Shown here: one piece after another, positions 1-10,098 of the stretch
Layout of the letters: each line of letters opens with the position of its first letter
Position numbering within the stretch: the first letter of the stretch is position 1
Source: Vesta saturnalis
Lineage: Eukaryota; Arthropoda; Insecta; Coleoptera; Lampyridae
Direction: 5' to 3'
Length of the DNA stretch: 64,000 nt
NCBI GenBank assembly: GCA_036346205.1
Contig: JARFJB010001987.1
Location: 5,169,001 to 5,233,000 of the forward strand
The notes under the pieces: generated by a model
Databases searched by the model: none
What the model saw: the letters and a program-made list of their open reading frames with translations, nothing else
What the model was told of the DNA's origin: nothing
Position numbers and translations under genes: made by a program

Positions 1-1596
1 TTAGATTACATAATTGCAGAGATGAGGCCTATTTGTACAGTCGAAAAACCCGCATTTATTAGGTTAGTAGAAGGACTTTCTGGCAAAAAACCTTGTGACC
101 GAAAAACGCTCAAGAGTAAATTAGAAGAAGAGAAATCAGCAGTTATTGGTGCTGTAATAGAAGAATTAAATAAAACCAAATACGTCTGTACAACTGCAGA
201 TGTTTGGAGCACCAATAACAAAAGTTATCTTGGTATGACTGCACACTTTATCGATAGTAATAGCTTCCAACGTAAATCTTTTGCATTAAGCTGTAGGCGA
301 TTTAAATTTGCACACACATTTGACAGAATTGCGGAATTAATAAGTGAAATTCATAACGAATACAAATTAAATCTCGGTAAAATTTCAGGAACGGTAACAG
401 ATAACGCAAGCAACTTTAATAAAGCTTTTAAAGTATTTACTGCTTCTATATGTAATAAGAGCAGCGATAGCGAATTAACAGAGTTGCAAAATCAAAATGA
501 TGTAGATGTTGAATCATTACCTGCTTTTGATACTGACAGTACTTACGTGCTTTTCCCCGAACATTTTAAGTGTTGTTCGCATATACTCAGCCTTGTAATT
601 ACGATAGATGCAGCTAAAGCATTTGAAAACATAAGGTATAAAAAAATGTACGATACTGTTTTTGGGAAAGCTTATTCTTTATGGAATTTAGTGAGTAGGT
701 CAACTAAGGCGTCGGATCAGTTAGAAAATGTTTGCGGTGTCAAATTGAAAGTTCCTTGTCCTACTCGTTGGAATTCCATCTATGACGCATGTGTTAAACT
801 AATTAATATTGAAGCAAAATTAAGTGATGTTTGTAAGTTATTAAAATTAGACGTGTTCCAACTGTCAGATTTTGTGTTTTTAAACGAATATATTTCTGTT
901 ACAAAACCTATAGCCGTTGCAATAGATATTTTACAAGATGAAAAAACTTGTCAGTTAGGTACTGTTTTGCCAACAATTTTCAAAATTAAAGCTAGCTTAG
1001 AAACAATGACAAAACTAACATTTTGTTCTAAATTAAGAGAATGTTTATTGAACGGCTTTACAAGACGTTTCTCTAATATAATGGATATTAAAAATTCTAG
1101 TAGTCGACCATACCTGTTATCCACAATTTCCAACCCAAAATTTAAATTATGGTGGTTAAAAATTACCCCTTTAAAATGAAACAGCATTCTGTCAAACGCA
1201 ATTATTGTGTGAACTTAACAATTCCGGATTTCAAGAAAATCTTAATAATTCAGAATCAGAAATTCAGTTCACACTAACTGAAAAAAAATCCTCTGCCACG
1301 GACGAATTCTTTGATTTTTTAAAAATAAATACTCAATCGCAAACAACATTTGATTCAGAATGCACAAATTATTTTAAAGACACAAGCACTAACTATGAGC
1401 AATTAAATATGTACCCTGCTATAAAAGAAATCTTTTAAAATATAATTCTATACTTCCTTCATCTGCCCCCGTTGAAAGGATATTTAGTATGGGTGGACTA
1501 ATTTTAACTCCTCGTAGGAATAGATTAGGTGATGATATATTTGAGATGCTATTAATTTTAAAACAAAATAAAATAAAATTAGATAATAAAATGTAA
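1..1596 (+). pseudogene. hAT transposase, exon 2 part, frameshifted (copy 1)
   Basis: Frame 1 is open from the first base to 1179. Counting from the methionine at 22, the RNase H-like core shows TTADVWS (catalytic Asp about residue 60), TVTDNASN (second Asp about 127), the CCSH motif near 184-187 and PTRWNS near 250. A net two-base loss near 1165-1175, relative to the other copy, breaks the frame. The frame resumes at 1205-1438. A further one-base loss near 1430, shared with the other copy, shifts it again. The last frame (1439-1596) encodes the hAT C-terminal dimerisation segment with PVERIFSMGG, holding the catalytic Glu, and ends at TAA 1594-1596. It would cut and paste its own DNA in the nucleus. 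As it stands it cannot make a full protein. Confidence 0.9.
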
Positions 1597-2107
1597 TTAT
1601 GTAATGTATATTATAATAATTTAGATAAATGTCCTTATCCTTATAATTGTATAATAACTATGTGTTAAGTTAAATTAACAATTAACATTGCAACTTGCAA
1701 GTGTAAACGTGTGCCTAATACTAATTGTGTAATTTGTAGTGCGTTAAATAATTAATGTCAGTTTTCAATAAAAACCTATAAAAGTTATATTTATATATTA
1801 TTTTTCTTAATAATTTAACCTTACGGACTAATATTTGTATTACATGAAAAATGATCATGGGAATGGGAGTACTACTCATCAGTAGCAATACTAGCAATTA
1901 AAGATAATATTAATAATTAGAAAAATCTCGAAACAATTTTAGGAATGTCGGAACTTTATAAAAGATCTAGATCCCATTTCAAGGATCTTTGATCTTTATC
2001 TAGATCCATTTTTACGTACGGATCTTGGATCTTTATCTAGATCAGTTTTTAAAAATGTGTTTGGATCTGTATCTAGATCCTAAATAAATGGATCTTACCC
2101 AACACTG
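1..2107 (+). mobile_element. hAT element copy 1 (BED-type), 3' part; 5' end lies outside the window
   Basis: The element ends at 2107 with the terminus CCCAACACTG. This is the same end as the complete copy at 34148-37499, and the two copies match throughout on opposite strands. The last 140 bases carry many GATCTAGATC-like subterminal repeats. The next eight bases (2108-2115, ATGGTTAG) would be the target duplication, but the partner lies outside the window. Compared with the second copy, this one has about 40 extra bases of subterminal repeat near 2005-2050. Confidence 0.9.
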
Positions 2108-2115
2108 ATGGTTAG

Positions 2116-3954
2116 TAATACTACAAAGTCACAACCATCTAAGTTTTATGGTCACTTCGATATTCAACTTTTTCAAAAAATTACGATTTGCGGCTAAACG
2201 GTTCGTTCTAGATATCATGTGTGAAATACAAAGTCACACTTAATGTGACCGAAGAATCCAAATATGCAATAATATATACAGTTATTTCTATTTAAAAAAT
2301 TGCAACTTTGCGATTGAAGTAAAGTAAACCCACCACATTCGTCCACGCAACTCTGCTCATACTTGTAAAACTATTGTTTCTGACATATAGATAGATATAA
2401 CCATTATTATTATTTGTTAAGGGGCTGAAATTTTTTGTTATAAAAACTTCATCACAGATATTTGCCGTAAGTAAAGGTTATTATTATATTATTACTAAAA
2501 TATTCGGTTCAAGAAGAATGGTACAAATAATATCGAAGTTAGTCAAAGATTTTTGACCCTGCGTTAGTACTTTTGAGAAACGTCATTAAGATTCAATAGC
2601 AAGTATGGCGGGCATTATATTTGCAAAACTGTATACATCATTATCATAAAAATGTTTTGCCATTCTAATTTATGTAATACTCCAAAATTTAAATAATGTT
2701 AATACATATTTATACGTTTTGAATGGGTTAGAAAAACATACAATTCGTACTGAAGTCATTAACTGCGATTTTTAACATCACCACAAATTCTGTCTGGAAA
2801 AGGTACCTATTATTGCCCTGTGGCACGCAAACGTTATAGATTATCGACAAAAACAAAACAGGAAAATTGGGATACTCTGTACAACTAATTTCCCTAATTT
2901 ACCTTTTTTTACAGATCAGCATACCAAAGAAGCTATAGATACCCGATTTGGCACGTAATAAAATTTTTTTTCTTATTTTTACAACAATCTTCATGAAGAT
3001 AAATATACTTGCGTGTGAAGCCTATAAAATATTAACACGTTCTGTATGCAAATGACAAGGTCGCTTATGTGACATTGTAATGCAGAATCTAAAGAGGAGG
3101 TAATAAGATATTCTACATAATATAATGGTAAACTTACGGCTACAATTCAACAATAGTAAAGAGCTACCATATTTTAGTTTATAAACTAAAATATTGCCAA
3201 ACGCTTTCTTTCTTTCTTTTTCTGATTTATTATATGTGCTATTCATTAGACGTAGTAAGCAGATACTAAATCTGTATATTAAATTTCAGAGCTTTTGTAA
3301 AGACCTACCAGACAACATATTGCTAAGAAGGATTTAAGCAATTTAAATTGTCTACGCAACTTGCCTGTGAAAATATTGCAACGAAGCGTTAAAGTAGTTG
3401 TTTTGTGTTGGTAATAATTAACAATATTAAAATAATTTGTGTGACGTACAGTACGGCTGTAACAATTTAAAATTATAATTGGAATTTGGCATTTAATCTG
3501 TAACTTCACGCTTATATAAATTCAATATTTCTCAATATAGTATACTTGATGGTATTTAACTTGTTCTAAACGTGATATGTACCCTTGACATTAAGAAGTA
3601 CCCACAAGGTAAAACTTGGTAATCATCACACGCTCCGATATGCATTAAATAATGGTTGCTTTGTTTTGTTAGACTAATTTTTTGTCTAAAGAACAAAAAG
3701 GATCTGTCTCTTAGTATTTATTTGGACATTAATAGTTTTTCTGTTACAATTTTCTGATAATAGAAGTGATAATTGATCTTAATATTTGTTACTTCCCCTT
3801 TTCGTATTGTTAACATCGGTTTATAGGTGATCGGTCTATAAATAGATCATATATATATATATATATGGTTCGACTTTGGGAGATGACCCTATGACTATCT
3901 ACTAAACCAAACTTACTATAATTTTGAAAATTTGGTGACAGGGTAATGATGTTA
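2116..3954. other. AT-rich stretch without a recognisable gene
   Basis: Only short open frames occur here and none resembles a known protein family. There is a short (AT)n tract at 3848-3866. The sequence reads as old non-coding DNA flanking the hAT element. Confidence 0.55.
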
Positions 3955-4051
3955 GGGCTAACTCATCTAAAACATTTTCACGTTCGTACTACTTCCGGTT
4001 ATGCCGGAAGTCGGTACTTAGTCGCTTATTTTAAATGGAACACCCCGTATA
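3955..4051 (+). repeat. MITE-like remnant with CTTCCGG palindrome
   Basis: The palindromic motif CTTCCGGTTATGCCGGAAG (3992-4010) is followed about 15 bases later by TTATTTTAAATGGAACACC and CCCGTATA. The same order of motifs occurs in both arms of the palindromic element at 59467-62071. This is therefore probably a decayed member of a related non-autonomous family ending CACCC(T/C)GTA. Its other end is not visible. Confidence 0.5.
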
Positions 4052-4789
4052 TTAATACATTTTTGGATTCTATGTCGAATTTTAAGGTAAGTTTGTTAAA
4101 TAAACTAGATACGAAATTTCAGTCGTTTTAAAAAAAAACATTTTTCTAAAAAAATTTACAGATGCGGTTTTAGTAATAACTCGTTAATTGTTCTGTTCCT
4201 GTCAAACAATTTGAATAAAACTTTGAGGTGTTGTAGGCAAAGATTTATTGTAACCGTCTGCAAAAAATGATATTTGTATTTTTCATAAAAATAAAATTAT
4301 GAATGTCTGAACTTGACTATAAAAAAATGCAAGTTACTCAAAAAAATCAAATGAAAACCCCTATTTTTTATTACTCAGATCGATTTAACGTCAAAAATTA
4401 AGGTAAGTTTGTTTAAAACTTTATTTGCCTAAACGTAACAGTTTCATACTTATTATCAAAAAAGTCACAATTTTAAAATTTGTGATAAATAATGAGCTAC
4501 ATACTTAAATCTAGTATTCCTTGTTCGTGGTCACCATGGAAACCAAATAATTGAGAATTGAAATAAAGAAAAATATTTGAATAAGTTACTGCAAAAATTA
4601 TAAAATTGATAATTTTGTGATTCAAAAGTCATTTTGCCAAATAGAAATTTTCTAAGTGATTTTTTCAAATTCGATATACAACATAAGTGTAAAAATTTAA
4701 TACTTTATGAGTAAATCGAAAAAAACTACTTTTTACTGCGGAGGTAGTAACTACATACTTATCAACAGGATCAGCTCCCAAAGGCGGAC

Positions 4790-4946
<157 letters not shown>

Positions 4947-4963
4947 TAAACGTAATATTCAGT

Positions 4964-5057
4964 GAACGTCCTTTGTTCCCTTTGTCAAGAATTTATTTTG
5001 ACAATTACAGAAATTCATTTCAATTCTAATTCTTGACAAAGGGAACAAAGGACGTTC
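4964..5057. repeat. Perfect 30-bp inverted repeat (stem-loop)
   Basis: The arm 4964-4993 is the exact reverse complement of 5028-5057, with a 34-base spacer. The outer arm sequence begins GAACGTCCTTTGTTCCC. The stem is followed by CCCGAAACGTTG. The whole block sits between two TA microsatellites (4836-4940 and 5150-5203). It could be a tiny foldback element or part of a retroelement terminal region; I cannot place it. Confidence 0.9.
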
Positions 5058-5147
5058 CCGAAACGTTGAATTAATTTATGCGTTTATTTACACAAATTCC
5101 GAGAAAAATGTCTTATTTAAACATTAATACTTGTGGAAATCTAAATC

Positions 5148-5149
<2 letters not shown>

Positions 5150-5203
<54 letters not shown>
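5150..5203. repeat. (AT)n microsatellite abutting a mariner end
   Basis: An uninterrupted AT run at 5150-5200 leads into GTA and then CAGTGTGGTC, the outer end of the adjoining mariner. The TA at 5202-5203 would be the target dinucleotide. Confidence 0.9.
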
Positions 5204-5205
<2 letters not shown>

Positions 5206-7586
5206 GTGTGGTCACTTAAGTGTGCAACATATGGGAAATTTTTTTATTAATCGCTCGTCCAAAATACAGGTATTGCCAAAAGTTGGTGCATGTTTGATAA
5301 CCATTTTAGGTGCACGTATAATGGTTCCAAGTCAAACGGTATACACGGTAGGTCAAAAAATATAAAAATTGCACAAGAGTAAAGTACCCTTATTTCAAAA
5401 AATTCGGCAAAATGTAATAAAAATAAAAGTTATGTCCGAATACCAAAGCGTGGTCCTCTAAGTAATTTTTTATTTTTTTTTTGAAAAAGGTTAGTAATTT
5501 GGCTATTTTTTTGCATTTTACCAAAACATGTTGATAACTTAATCAAAATGAAATCAATCTGGCACAATTTTATTAAAACTCGAGTCTGTATGAAAAATTA
5601 AATTAGATTTTTAGTATTTTAGGCAATCACTAACTTCATGTTTGTTGCAACGATATTAAACATAAGTTTAAAATTTCGAAAAAAAAAAATCTTAACATGG
5701 TAAAAAACCAGTAATCATAATACGCATATTCAAAAACTCTAATCCAAAGTGCAAAAGCTTTATTTTAAATGATTTACAAAATCAAAATAAACGAACAAAA
5801 ATTATTAAGAAAAAAAATTAAATAATATGTACACAACACAACTATCGACGAGTCTCCGTATGCCCACCTTGTCGTTCAATACATCTAATTGTCCGATCAT
5901 AAAATTCATTTAGGGTAGATCGCAATACTCTTTCCGGAATATTTTCGCAATGAAATCGGATAGAGTTTTCTAACTCCTCAAGATTATTAAATGGTCGATT
6001 TTTATAAACTTTTTGTTTTAAGTTTCCCCATAAAAAAAAGTCTAGTGGGGCAAGATCTAGCGAACGAGGAGGCCAACGTGGATCGGTATTTCGCCCCAAC
6101 CATTTGTCACCAAATTCTTCATTTAACCAATCAGAAACCATTCTAGTCGAATGCGCGGGACATCCATCATGTACAAACCAAAGATTACCTCGTTCCTCTA
6201 AGCTCATGTTATCAAAAAAGTCCGTTAGTTCGTTTTGTAAAAGTTGTAAGTAGGTATCCCCCGTAAGATTTTGACGAAAAAAAAATGGTCCTATTAACTT
6301 TTCGTTGATAATACCGCACCACACGTTTGTTTTTTGATAATATTGGTTCTTACTGTCAATGACAAAATTTGGATTCTCATCCGACCACCACCTACAATTT
6401 TGGGACGAGACAACGCCATTTGTGGTAAATGTGGATTCATCCCCAAAAAGAATGTGTTTGTGGAAGTTAGGATCTTCTTCTATTTTTCCTTGAATCCACA
6501 TGGAGAAGTCAAAACGCAAGTCATAGTCCCGCTCTTGAAATGTGCAAATAAATATTGGCTTATAGGCATGGAACTTGTTATTTTTTAAAATATTCTTGAC
6601 ACTGATTCTTTTTACGCCCGTATATTTATAAATTTCATTAGTGGATTTTCTAGGGTTCTCAACAACTGCCTGAAGAACTTGTAACTGATTTTCTTCATTA
6701 CAAACTGTTTTGGTGCGTTGTTTCTTGTAATTATAATTTAAAGACCCTGTCTGTTTAAATTTCATTAAAATTCTGATTACTGTGGAATAATGGATTGGAT
6801 TATTATCAGGATGCCTTTGGTTGAAAATGTCTGCTGCTTCACGTACTGATTTGTAGTTATCTCCACATATTAAAACTAATTCTGCTTTTTCCGTTAACGT
6901 TAACTGTCTTGGCGGAGGCATATTTTGAAATCAAATAAACTTAATAATCAAATAATAATGAACACTTAATGTCATTAAAATGTCAAAATGTTTACTAAAA
7001 TCATTTGTTTTAAAATAATCATGGAAATCGTCGATCAATTTAGTAGAATCAAATCTCAACCATTAATTTGTATGGTGTTTATAATAAGCATTTAAAATAA
7101 AGCTTTTCCACTTTGGATTAGAGTTTTTGAATATGCGTATTATGATTACTGATTTTTTACCATGTTAAGATTTTTTTTTCGAAATTTTAAACCTATGTTT
7201 AATATCGTTGCAACAAACATGAAGTTAGTGATTGCCTAAAATATTAAAAATCTAATTTAATTTTTCAAGTAGGCTCGAGTTTTAATAAAATTGTGCCAGA
7301 TTGATTTCGTTTTGATTAAGTTATCAACATGTTTTGGTAAAATGCAAAAAAAATAGCCAAATTATTAACCTTTTTCAAAAAAAAAAAAAAAAAATTACTT
7401 AGAGGACCACGCTTTGGTATTCGGGCATAACTTTTAATTCTAAATAACATTTCTTTATTACATTTTCCCGAATTTTTTGAAATAAGGGTACTTTACTCTT
7501 GTGCAATTTTTATATTTTTTGACCTACCGTGTATACCGTTTGACTTGGAACCATTCTACGTGCACCTAAAATGGTTATCAAACATG

Positions 7587-7589
<3 letters not shown>
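5204..7589 (-). mobile_element. Mariner (DD41D) with long inverted repeats and open transposase
   Basis: The left repeat 5286-5771 is closely mirrored by 7091-7589, including the GTGCATG / CATGCAC outer match and the inner match around AATCCAAAGTG. The left end extends another 82 bases outward to CAGTGTGGTC at 5204, next to TA. On the right those outer bases are absent and a TA microsatellite starts directly at 7590. The transposase gene lies between the repeats on the minus strand. The near-identity of the repeats suggests a fairly recent insertion. Loss of the right outer end suggests this copy may no longer be mobile. Confidence 0.85.
5842..6921 (-). CDS. Mariner transposase, DD41D type, uninterrupted
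   Basis: This 359-residue protein is the right length for the Tc1/mariner (IS630) superfamily. Residues 8-60 form the first helix-turn-helix of the bipartite DNA-binding region. A second helical motif spans about 76-115 (RKSTNEIYKYTGVKRISVKN). The DDE_3 catalytic core shows D161 in LFGDEST, D252 in FVHDGCPAHS and D294 in LAPLDFFLWG. Exactly 41 residues separate the last two, which defines the DD41D class. All three acids are present and the frame has no stop. The start is the methionine opening MPPPRQLTLT, just inside the right inverted repeat. It would bind the flanking repeats and cut and paste the element at TA sites. It is the only fully open transposase in the window; expression cannot be judged. 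Confidence 0.93.
   Translation of the reverse strand: MPPPRQLTLTEKAELVLICGDNYKSVREAADIFNQRHPDNNPIHYSTVIRILMKFKQTGSLNYNYKKQRTKTVCNEENQLQVLQAVVENPRKSTNEIYKYTGVKRISVKNILKNNKFHAYKPIFICTFQERDYDLRFDFSMWIQGKIEEDPNFHKHILFGDESTFTTNGVVSSQNCRWWSDENPNFVIDSKNQYYQKTNVWCGIINEKLIGPFFFRQNLTGDTYLQLLQNELTDFFDNMSLEERGNLWFVHDGCPAHSTRMVSDWLNEEFGDKWLGRNTDPRWPPRSLDLAPLDFFLWGNLKQKVYKNRPFNNLEELENSIRFHCENIPERVLRSTLNEFYDRTIRCIERQGGHTETRR

Positions 7590-7667
<78 letters not shown>
7590..7667. repeat. (TA)n microsatellite between two mariner ends
   Basis: A pure TA run of about 78 bases starts at the truncated right repeat of the mariner at 5204-7589. It ends at the left terminus (CAGGGTTTCTATAAAAG) of the next mariner at 7668. 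Confidence 0.95.
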
Positions 7668-7670
<3 letters not shown>

Positions 7671-8176
7671 GGTTTCTATAAAAGAACTCCGGGATTTTAA
7701 AAATTCATATATTAATAACTGTAGAAGATGCAGAAATGTAATTAATATCTCATACCAATTGGGAATGTTTTAATCAACAGTTGGCAGCGCTGGGGAGCGT
7801 TGATCTTGAAACAACGTAGCGGCTGTCAGTGACTCAGTCCCGTCTGGATTGCCGCGCTATGGCGACGCCGCAACAAAAAGCTCAATGCGTTATTTGGCTT
7901 ATAGAAACTAATTCTGTTGTTACTGTACAAAGAAACTTTCGACGTAATTACGGTGTGGATCCGCCTACGGACAAAACAATTCCCCAATGGTTAAGTGGTT
8001 TCAAGGAAACAGGAAGTGTTTTAAAACAAAAGTCAACGGGTAGACCGCGTGTGTCACAACTGAATGAGGACAGAATCCGAGCTTCATGCCTACGAAGCCC
8101 TAAGAAATCGTTAACAAGACGCAGTCTGGAGTTGGGATTACCGAGATCAACGGTTCATAAGGTAATTCATGAAAGA
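7668..8176 (+). mobile_element. 5' part of a second DD41D mariner
   Basis: The element starts with CAGGGTTTCTATAAAAG directly after TA (7666-7667). It continues through a short leader into the transposase N-terminus. Recognisable sequence stops near 8176 inside the helix-turn-helix linker. The fragment at 12454-13145 has the expected next part of the same protein type, so the two may be halves of one element separated by 4.3 kb. No clear target duplication joins them. Confidence 0.75.
7859..8176 (+). pseudogene. Mariner transposase N-terminal half (DUF4817 and HTH)
   Basis: The likely start is the ATG at 7859 (MATPQQKAQCVIWLIET), since the ten upstream codons look like leader. About 106 residues follow the usual insect DUF4817-type N-terminus: VTVQRNFRRNYGVDPPT, then GRPRVSQLNEDRI and the helix-turn-helix SPKKSLTRRSLELGLPRSTV. 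Similarity ends after VIHERL, and the 21 codons before the stop at 8239 are unrelated. No catalytic residues are present, so this could at most bind DNA. In this family it would normally be followed by a DDE core of about 220 residues. Confidence 0.8.
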
Positions 8177-9636
8177 CTTCCCCCTCCTAAAATTTGGACT
8201 CGGAGATCACCAAAGCGGAGATTCCAAACACTAAGCTAATAAATGAAATTATTAAAATTTTAAAAAATACAAAATGTTAAGCTAATTAAAATATAAGCAA
8301 TATTTAAAGAATAACAAGAAAATGTACGAAGAAGTACGGAAAATGTGGTGATGTCGGTCAGGAAAGACCCCTCGCAACACCAAAAAAGCTAATGACGCGC
8401 TACCACCCGCACACGCCACTAGTCGAGAATCAAGGACCCGAAACCTTAAATAAAGGAAAAAACTTTAACTGGTGGGGTTAGTGAAGCAAACCACCATCAG
8501 GAGAGCAAAATGAGTATCCGGTAAAAAAATTTGAATCTAAGGTAAAAAAACGAACGGAAACCGTAACCTACCATGACCTGAAGGGACAGTGGGCAGAGAA
8601 CCCGGAAACGGTCATCGTGCAACTTCATAAAAAATCAAGGCTAAACGCCACTCTACTCGAGAGTATAAAAATAGAAAAAAAATCCTTTCGGACTAACAAT
8701 AAATAATCGCGAGACTTGAGGTCGAGAGACAGCGGTTCAATTACCCTACCCCGGTGGTCTCAAACCAAGCCTCCTAGGTACATAACACAACTACCACTGT
8801 CACGTTCGATAAGTGAGTCAAAATCGGTAAACCCAAGATACGACTATTTTCATGGCAAATTAGCTCAGGATGCTTCGTCGTGGAGAACAAGAGAGGCCAC
8901 TCTACCCTTCACGAGATTCAGGTTTCATGTTGTTCCACAGTCATCGTCCAAAACCCAACATACCCTAACTAACACGCACCTTTTATAAATAAATCGAAAT
9001 CTAGGTGAGATAGCAAAGAGAAAGATGAAGCACTCTTACGAACACAACAACCCCCTCCCAAAACTACCAAAACGTCATAATCAGGAAGTGAACTAATCGA
9101 GGTTGACACGAGGCGAACCGAAGTCCTCAAGCACCGTCCAAGAATAGTAACACTACACAAATCAGGAAAAATAAAATAATTAAATCAATCAAAAAATAAA
9201 ATTGTATAGAAGCATTACTAGTTTTCTTATCCATGGTTATGAGTTTTACACGTCAAATTAACGATCAGAGGTAAACTCAAAATAGTTATCTTCAATTTTA
9301 CTATTGTAAAAATAGCAAATTGTAAATCCAATAAAGGAAGATAATCTGCCTGAGAACTAATGTCCCACAAAGTCGGCAATTCAATCACACAATGGGATCT
9401 AAATATCAACCATCGTGCTAAACAAATGTAGCAAAAATCATGCTAACAAATGTAAAAAAAATAATTAAGTGTTTTGCAAAGTCACAACAATATAAAATAA
9501 AATAATGTGAGAAATAAGCACAAAATAAAATTATTTTGAAAAATTATCAAAATAATTAAAAAATATAAATAAGAAAACCAGAATGTAAAAATACTAAAAT
9601 AGAAAAATAATTAAAAAGAATACGAAAAAATAAGAA
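8177..9636. other. Unassigned stretch downstream of a Gypsy integrase end
   Basis: No open frame here resembles a known protein. Read on the minus strand it follows the integrase C-terminus, so it may hold the 3' untranslated part and long terminal repeat of that retroelement. I could not identify LTR boundaries. Confidence 0.4.
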
Positions 9637-10098
9637 CTAATGAGGTTTTAAATCCTTAACATGAAAAACACCTTAGGGTTTATTATCAATAGGGGTGGCC
9701 AATCGGTACGTAGTTGGACCTACCACCTCAATAACTTTTGCTTCAATAAATTTTGGAGCTAACTTTTGACTATAATTTTTAGTCGCATCAGATAAAGTAA
9801 AATTCTTCTTCCAAACTAAATCGCCAACGTTTAAATTCAACGCAAATTGTAAGATTTTGAATTTCTTTCGTAAGCTGCATGTAAATTTTGTTTAACATGT
9901 TTAAAAATAGGTGAAAGTTCGTTTAAATCTTGAACTAATTGTACACGGTTAGTAATAAATAAATTATCCTCTTTGAAATCCTTTAGTCGACCATAAAAAT
10001 CTCCAGAAATAGGAACTGTCCGACCAAACGCCAAAAAGGAAGGTGAAAATTTCGTAGACTCATAAACAGCGTTACGAATTAAATTAAAAACAATTCAA
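9637..10098 (-). pseudogene. Ty3/Gypsy Pol fragment, integrase C-terminal region
   Basis: Reading from 10098 leftward, the frame opens with RNAVYESTKFSPSFLAFGR, the usual end of the integrase core in insect Gypsy elements. A variable linker follows (about 10034-9840). After a frameshift near 9840 come GDLVWKKNFTLSDATKNYS and VVGPTTYRLATP, the GPY/F-like module that contacts chromatin and DNA. There is one in-frame stop after IDNKP, then VFHVKDLKPH and the terminal stop at 9637-9639. The catalytic core itself is missing. This may be the tail of the element whose gag-pol lies at 19235-21480 on the same strand, but 9 kb of other sequence lies between and I cannot show they are one copy. Confidence 0.8.
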
